DNA from: Aspidiotus rigidus
Lineage: Eukaryota > Arthropoda > Insecta > Hemiptera > Diaspididae
DNA: 64,000 nt
Reading direction: 5' to 3'
NCBI GenBank assembly: GCA_035079385.1
Contig: JAVHKY010000023.1
Span: 1,116,001-1,180,000 of the forward strand
In this document: positions 58,049 through 64,000 of the stretch, one piece after another
Numbering within the stretch: position 1 is the first letter of the stretch
Layout of the letters: each line of letters opens with the position of its first letter
Notes under the pieces: generated by a model
Database searches by the model: none
What the model saw: the letters and a program-made list of their open reading frames with translations, nothing else
What the model was told of the DNA's origin: nothing
Program-made: the position numbers and the translations under genes

Positions 58049-59248
58049 TAGTAGGGTCCTAATTGTAAATCCGCTCGATGTGGCTGTTAAAAGCAATTTT
58101 ATGATTAATTATTATTTTACATACTCAGACGAACAAAATAGCTTGTATGCCTATTTTTCTCACTCCCTGTTTTCCGAGGTACCACCCCCTTAATCTAAAA
58201 AGCTCGTCTATCTCGAGAAATATTGACTTTTTGAAAAAAGTTTTCAAACAAAAGTTGTTCCATTATGTCTCCTCTACAACTTTACCTCTCATGAAAATTT
58301 CATTTTGAGCAATCCTCGCGCTTCAAATTTGAAAAAACATGGTAGAAAAAACAAAGAACTACAATTTTTTACATTCTTATCAAACATACAGTCACAAAAA
58401 ATGTTTAGAATTCAGTTTCCTTTCGATGAGTATCAAGACGAGACGACTTCACCACCCCTCCCTCATTTCAAAAGATCCACCCCCCGCCCCTCCTCTTGCC
58501 TCGCAAACATTCGATTAATGATAAATTTTCAAAAAAAAGATGCTTTATTTTAATTTATCATGATTGTGCACTTCACCTTTTTACCTTAAATTTAGAAATT
58601 CCTTGAAAAAGTACCTGCCTTAAGAAGTTACAAGTTCTAGCTCAGAGGAGGTCAATTGAGATTAATTTTCAATTTCCTGTTCAGCTTTTACATCATCAGC
58701 TCAGAAGGGTAACATAATAGGCTGGAGGTTAGACTTATTACTATTCAAAACCTCGATTTTGACTAAGAGGAGAGGCGGGGGTTGAGCTTTTGAAATGAGG
58801 GAGGGGTGGGATGAAGTCTTCTTGACACACATTATTCAAAAGGAAACTGAATTCTAAATATTTTTTGCATTCATATATTTGACTGCATGTTCAAAATTTC
58901 TCATTAAAAATGTAAGACAACGTGATTCTTTGTTTCTTTTACCAATGTTTTTTTCAAATTTGAAAGGCGAGGATTGTTCAAAATGAAATTTTCATAAGAG
59001 GTAAAGTTGTAGAGGAGACTTAATGGAACAACTTTTGTTTGAAAACTTTTTTCAAAAAGTCAATATTTCTCGAGATAAACGAGCTTTTTAGATTAAGGGG
59101 GTGGTACCTCGGAAAACAGGGAGTGAGAAAAATAGGCATACAGGCTATATTTGTTCGTCTGAGTATGTAAAATAATAATCAATCATAAAATTGCTTTTAA
59201 CAGCCACATCGAGCGGACGGGTTTTTCTGTACAATTGAGACCCTACTA
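58049..59248. mobile_element. foldback element F, copy 2, complete (1.20 kb)
   Basis: It starts TAGTAGGGTCCTAATTG and ends CAATTGAGACCCTACTA. Both arms carry CCGCTCGATGTGGCTGTT, ACATACTCAGACGAACAAA, TATGCCTATTTTTCTCACTC and TCCGAGGTACCACCCCCTTA, then match for several hundred bases to a centre near 58620-58690. The left arm lacks about 14 bp (ACAGAAAAACCCG) near the end. It gives the uninterrupted structure against which copy 1 (48054-50243) can be read. Confidence 0.87.
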
Positions 59249-60420
59249 GACGTTGAAAAATAGTTGATTGATTGTCAAGCTTCAAGATTTTGTTGGAAGG
59301 TAAAGGTGGGAGAGGATAGACTCAAGTCATCAAATGGTTCAAGTCAACCGCGGGTGACGGAAGCCAAAGGATGCAGAAACTTGGATCGATTAGAAGAGGT
59401 GTTACTTCATATTGGGTCATTGGAAAGAACTCACGAGGATAGATAAATTCATTGTAAAAATTTTTATAAGTTATATTTGATTGGCGGGTGGGGGGGGCGT
59501 AAAAGGGGTAAAATAAGCAAGAAGGCGTGATTTCTTTTAACTGAAGCAAAGACCGTGAAATCTTGGAAATTGTAGTTGTTGACAAAGGTTTTGGATTTGT
59601 TGACGGAGATATTACAGCGATATTACAGAATTCACAAAAAAAGTTGATCGTTAAAAAAAATTGTTGGTGTAGTGTACTTTATGATGGGAACGCGGGGGGG
59701 TCGAGTGAATGGGAATTTGTGACGTGGGTCACTGAAGCTTATCCACAGCGTGCATCATAGTTGGGAGACGACTAGGGTTGGGAAAAAATTCTATGTGGGG
59801 AAGCTTGTAGTTCGTCAGTGAGTGTCACAGCTGATGCCGCGACCCACGGAGTTTTTGTTGAAATTGATTGTTCAAGATGATGCGCATAGCCGGAGCTGCA
59901 GTGTTATGAAATGAGTGGCAACATAAGTTGTTAATTGTTTCTGTGATGACTTTTTCTTATTTATACTCGTGCTAAGAATATTTGAATGATTTGATTTTAT
60001 TGAGGAGCTACTCCACTGCGATTCGCAATGTGTTTTGCTACAGAATCTTACAAAAGAGAGAAAATACCAAGTTGATAGAAGAAGAATAGATCTTTTTAAA
60101 TTCAATGGGTTTGTGGCGTTGGTCAGAGAGTAGGTCAAGTGATCATGACTCATGAACAATTAGACACATGAAAGATGCGTGAACGGGCCAATTTCTGCGT
60201 TGGAATATGGGCAGGACGGGATAATAAGAGTACGAGAGATAGAATTGGGGAATACTTGGACTACATAACGTATACCGGTAGTAAGTTGGTGAATTAGGAA
60301 TGTAGGTCAAGAGAGAAAAAGAGAAAAACGAGTATGTTTGTATGTGCGAGTCAACTAAGGGAACATAGGTACACAGGCCTATCCTTTAAAGAACTATAAG
60401 AGTGAAATTTTGTGGATAAA
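59249..60420. other. intronic sequence, nothing recognised
   Basis: Short frames only, up to about 95 codons, on both strands. There is a G-run near 59490. No repeats or signals recognised. Confidence 0.4.
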
Positions 60421-61193
60421 AAAATTTTCTGGCATAGTCAAATAAATGAAAATCATGTTCCATGTCTTTTATATTTTATCAGTCATCTTGAAATATATTT
60501 CAGTCTAGGCTTATACTAGGTCAAGTGTTCGTGAGATATTATTCGTTTACCCCTTTACCTATCTTGGCGTCGTATAAGTCTTGTATGAGAAATATTTTGA
60601 GGTAATTGTGGGTGTTCTATATTTTGAGGTATCAACTTTCGTGGGGCGAACGAGCGATCTCGCTGTTGTATTGGAATGGTATGAGAAAATTCAAGTCTTC
60701 TATGAGAAATATGAGGTAGCGCGAACTGGCTCCGCTCGTTCGCCCCCTGTCTCGCTGTTGTATTGGAATGGTATGAGACAATTCAAGTCTAGGGGACTTG
60801 GAAAAATTTCGACTATCCAGCGATATATGATAGGAAGAGGGACTTAGAAAATTTTCTAATTATTAATTATATTAATTATTTAATTATTTATTTATTATTG
60901 AATTAATTATTTATTATTATTACGCGGGGTGTACTCGCGAATTTCTGAATCACCCAAGGGGTAGAGATTTTCTAATTATTAATTATATTAATTATTTATT
61001 CATTTATTTATTTATTTATTTAATTATTTAATTATTTATTTATTTATTATTTATTATTATTATTACGCGGGGTGTACTCGCGAATTTCTGAATCACCCAC
61101 GGGGTAGAGATTTCTCTTGACGGGGGGGGGGGGGGGTGTACTCGCGAATTTCAAAATCGGGATCCGGCGAGAGAAAAGACATGGAACATGTCA
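60421..61193 (+). mobile_element. element Y, copy 2
   Basis: It starts AAAATTTTCTGGCATAGTC, CATGTTCCATGTC and ends GACATGGAACATGTCA. Compared with copy 1 it has a duplicated GCGGGGTGTACTCGCGAATT segment (about 60924 and 61068), an AT tract split in two (60855-60920, 60970-61065), and a G-run of about 15 at 61122-61136. The conserved segment with GTTTACCCCTTTACCTATCT and GGGGCGAACGAGCGATCTC is nearly identical in both. Confidence 0.75.
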
Positions 61194-62269
61194 AAAAAAA
61201 CTCAGAATATCGGATAAAATAATAAATTCTTCTCATCATCTTCTATTTTGATTACAACTTTTACTAGGGTTATTACTTTGCACTAGTGGCTGTTTGGTTC
61301 CGTGTTAAAACGTATTTTGCGTTCATATGGAGGTATGACACCAATTTTTGCAGTAGAATTTACTGAAGAGGTGAAAAGCCAACTTGGTGGAGGAAGGAAA
61401 GATTCTTCTCAGTAATGAAATGGTTTTTCATACGGCGAGGCATCGATTAGTGATTATATGAAGTGAGCACCGAGATTTAAAAATTGGACTAATGAGATGA
61501 GCGGGTCTACGGGTGAAATTTGTACGGTGTAAAACAGGCAGTAAAGGTGTTATAGTGAGTAAAGTGGATGAGACTGATTTCCATACGGATTGGAATAATG
61601 TCTTCCTTCTTTAATGTAATATTTTTTTCTTCAATGTACGCGGTACAAGTGGTACATGGTGTTAATGTATTTGAAAATAAATTTATGGTATGAGTTTAAA
61701 ATGAAATTGGTAGTCCGCGCCGAAGGCGCGGGATTTCGGCTTGTACTGTATCTTATAGTTTAAAACTAGTATATTACATGCTAAACCATAGTAGGCCCCT
61801 TATAGTGCTAATCTATATGCTAGGCCTAGTTTCAAACCAATATAATTCAATTACGGGTCGTTCAAGCCTAGTTTACAGCAATTACAGCCTTATATACTTG
61901 TATGGTAGATCTAGTTTGGAATGAGGTGGGGTACCGGTAAAGACCTTAAAACCTCGAATTCTAGATGATTATGAAGGATTGTATGAACGCCATAAATCAA
62001 TTACGTTGAAGATATAGTGCACTATTAAAGATGAATGAAAGAAAAAAATGAAATTTCACTCACTTACCTATTTATGTATTTTTATGGGTCCTTCGTAGAA
62101 GCAAATATTAAAATTATCAAAACAGTAACTTTCATTGTTCTCGAACTATACGTATTGATTTAATTACCTTTCAGGCTCCATTTCTCAACCTCTTATTTTC
62201 CTTATTGTAACGTCATTTACTCATTCTGTACATTATTGCACCATTCAAACGTATATTTTTTAATTTCAG
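61194..62269. other. end of intron 2
   Basis: A G+C-rich hairpin (CCGCGCCGAAGGCGCGG, about 61713-61729) followed by GATTTCGGCTTG resembles a Helitron 3' end but ends CTTG rather than CTRR, and no 5' partner was found. The region closes with the pyrimidine-rich acceptor of the exon at 62270. Confidence 0.4.
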
Positions 62270-62465
62270 TATGGACTTTATTCGACAATCATGCCTTGTT
62301 TTCTGTATGTGATATTCGGAGGATGTAAAGATCTGACGCTCGGTCCGACGGCAATCATGTCTTTGATGACTCATCCCTATTCTATATTGTACGGTCCTGC
62401 TTGCGCCATCTTGTTATGCTTTTTAAGCGGAATCGTTATTTTATTATTGTCAGTTTTACAGCTTG
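62270..62465 (+). CDS. SLC26A11: SLC26A11-like anion transporter, coding exon 3
   Basis: The acceptor TTTTTAATTTCAG and donor CTTG/GTAAGA bound 196 bp (phase 0 to phase 1). It encodes residues 125-190, starting YGLYSTIMPCFLYVIFGG (helix 2), then CKDLTLGPTAIMSLMT, the conserved segment around helix 3 that contributes to the anion pocket, then PACAILLCFLSGIVILLLSV (helix 4) and QLG. The join PQ-YGLYS across intron 2 is the canonical SLC26 sequence and confirms both splice sites. Confidence 0.95.
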
Positions 62466-62535
62466 GTAAGAAATTAAAATTCATTTTCAACGGTGAAGCG
62501 AGAACGATTTATAATATTTTTGGTACATTTTACAG
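62466..62535 (+). other. intron 3 (70 bp)
   Basis: GTAAGA to TTTTACAG. It lies between the first and second base of the Gly190 codon. The size is typical of short insect introns. Confidence 0.92.
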
Positions 62536-62756
62536 GATTCCTTGTTGACTTCATCTCATTACCGGTGACAATCGGTTTTACAGCGGCTGCTGCGTTTACT
62601 ATAGCGTCGGCTCAGGTGAAAAATTTCCTTGGTTTGAAAATTGAAGCAGACGGTGCAATTCAGAATTGGATATTCGCTTTGACAAATCTCGATAAAATTC
62701 GATGGGCCGATACCTTGTTAGGATGTTGTACGATTTTAATTTTGTTTCTTACTCGC
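62536..62756 (+). CDS. SLC26A11: SLC26A11-like anion transporter, coding exon 4
   Basis: The acceptor CATTTTACAG and donor CGC/GTAAGT (62757) bound 221 bp (phase 1 to phase 0). It encodes residues 191-263: FLVDFISLPVTIGFTAAAAF, TIASAQVKNFLGLKI, a short extracellular or luminal loop, and WADTLLGCCTILILFLTR (next helix). The order LGFL-DFIS-PV-GFT-AAA-TI--Q-KN-LGL matches SLC26A11 proteins closely. The remaining membrane helices and the STAS domain must lie beyond the window. Confidence 0.94.
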
Positions 62757-64000
62757 GTAAGTTCCCTGATATGCGTTATTTTTCGAAGAGTTCGGAAGTT
62801 TGGACAAAAACGAGGTAGATTTCGGCGCAGATTTTGAATATGATGATGAAGTTTACACGAAATAAGTGAATATTATGAAAAATTCAGGTGGGACAGAGCT
62901 TGAAATGTTTCTCTAGACACTTATAAGGTTGCACACGATTCAGATTTGATCGAAAGCTTTTAAGAAACCCTAAATAAATTCGTAGACTATTTTCTCTGAT
63001 GTTTACGTCAGTTTTTCTCGTATAACCTCGTCTTCATGGTCTTATTCCGAAAAATATTTCTCCTTTTAATGTAATTTTTTCTCAATCCATTTACCTACTA
63101 GAAGAATAAATAAAATTACTCTAAGCTTTCTGAAAGCTTCGTATCGTGGTGATAGAATATAACGAGGACAGAGTGATAGGGAAGGTTGAGCTTTTAAGTA
63201 TTGTGAAAAATCTCAATCTAAATAAAAGTTCCTTTCATTGTCAAACAGTTGAATATATCAACGAATTAAAGACGAAAATTTGATTTTTCCACATTCTGAC
63301 GAGTCTACGAGTTGTCGTTCAAACGTAGTCTAAAAAAAAAAATTTGGGCATTTCTGTCAACTCTTTGAGGAGCATGCTTTAATTCAAATATTATTGCAGA
63401 AAATCAAAATATTCTCTGTGACTCTCATAAATTATCTCCAATTCGAAATTTTTACACGATTTTTATTTTCAACATTTTTAACCTAATGAGTATTTAATGA
63501 AATTCTTGGTTTTTCCAGAGTTTGAACATTCTTGAATTTAAATTCAAAAATTATTGACTATTATCGATTTTAAACATTTTTGGACAAGTCGTAGAAAAGA
63601 TGAGTTTTAGTCTACTCGTATTTCAGTGAATCAATCTTGTTACTCACATAAATAAAAAGACTTACGAGCTTCGATAATGTGTTCCATTTTCGTATTTTCC
63701 CGTACAATTTTTATTTCGCGAAAATTTCCAATCCTATTAATTTTTTCGAGGTCATGTGGCGCATTCTCACTTGGTGACCAATATTTGTATTGGTGGTCTT
63801 TCGATGGAAATCATAATTAACACTTTGGAGAGCGAGGACGCTATTAAGACCTATCTCACAATAATTCGAGGTTATTTGGAAAACGTGAAGTTCGAGAGCC
63901 ACTTTTGTTCATGGTAGATAATAGCTCCGGTGCATTGAAGGCACTGAAGAAAGTTTTTAAAGAACTCAAACTTCTGCTTTGCTAATTTCGTGTACTGCAG
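62757..64000 (+). other. intron 4, running to the window edge
   Basis: It begins GTAAGT. No exon resembling the next SLC26A11 segment was found up to 64000. The last bases, TTGCTAATTTCGTGTACTGCAG, have a branch-point-like CTAAT and end in CAG, so the next exon may start at 64001. Confidence 0.5.

Larger units (their letters stand above)
47363..62269 (+). other. intron 2 of the SLC26A11-like gene (14.9 kb)
   Basis: The intron runs from GTGAGT at 47363 to TTTTTAATTTCAG at 62269 and joins PQ to YGLYS in phase 0. It is mostly composed of nested elements, listed separately. Confidence 0.9.

Noticed and set aside
61700..61750. Helitron 3' end (CCGCGCCGAAGGCGCGG hairpin)
   Set aside because: The bases after it read CTTG, not CTRR, and no TC-type start was found upstream.

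Overview
This is eukaryotic nuclear DNA. Genes are split by GT..AG introns, the sequence is A+T-rich, and most of it is transposable-element debris. The style (SLC26A11-type anion transporter, Penelope-like elements, an RNase H-bearing non-LTR retrotransposon, hAT, Helitron and TA-inserting foldback elements) suggests an arthropod, probably an insect. The species cannot be fixed from the sequence alone. No bacterial operon, rRNA, convincing tRNA or CRISPR array was seen.

The one host gene I can support well is a plus-strand SLC26A11-like sulfate/anion transporter spanning 8004 to the right edge. Four coding exons fit together in phase: 8004-8106, 47094-47362, 62270-62465 and 62536-62756. They encode the first 263 residues, from the N-terminal tail through the first membrane helices, with the family signature (GITVGLTAIPQGIAYA, PQYGLYS, LGPTAIMSL). 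The introns are very unequal: about 39.0 kb, 14.9 kb and 70 bp, plus a fourth that runs to the window edge. Everything else right of 8.1 kb lies inside this gene.

Left of the gene (1-8003) are a weak minus-strand gene candidate (2404-2818), a LINE inserted into another LINE (3060-5308), and a block of local repeats with a long AT microsatellite (5985-7400).

Intron 1 (8107-47093) holds small hairpin MITEs (11547, 12909, 38712), SINE-like copies sharing a LINE tail (14229-14680), foldback elements (17988-19495, 20407-20932), a Penelope-like element split by a second one in the opposite orientation (23740-27612), a 470-bp hAT MITE (30372), an unexplained G+C-rich block (31200-31960), a Helitron-like element (32293-34255), a 959-bp hAT relic (39286-40244), and a fairly young Penelope-like element (43498-45530) whose ORF is cut by a 185-bp hAT-type MITE.

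Intron 2 (47363-62269) holds a three-level nest: a hAT element with a perfect 8-bp target duplication, containing a foldback element, containing a third element with a microsatellite. It also holds a 2.6-kb foldback built of inverted tandem arrays (53356-56000) and further copies of the foldback and microsatellite families. A dispersed minisatellite (units around CTATCATATATAGCTC, often with TGACGTCA motifs) recurs throughout and serves as an insertion target.

All calls were made by reading the sequence. Element boundaries marked by terminal repeats or target duplications are good to a few bases; others are approximate.
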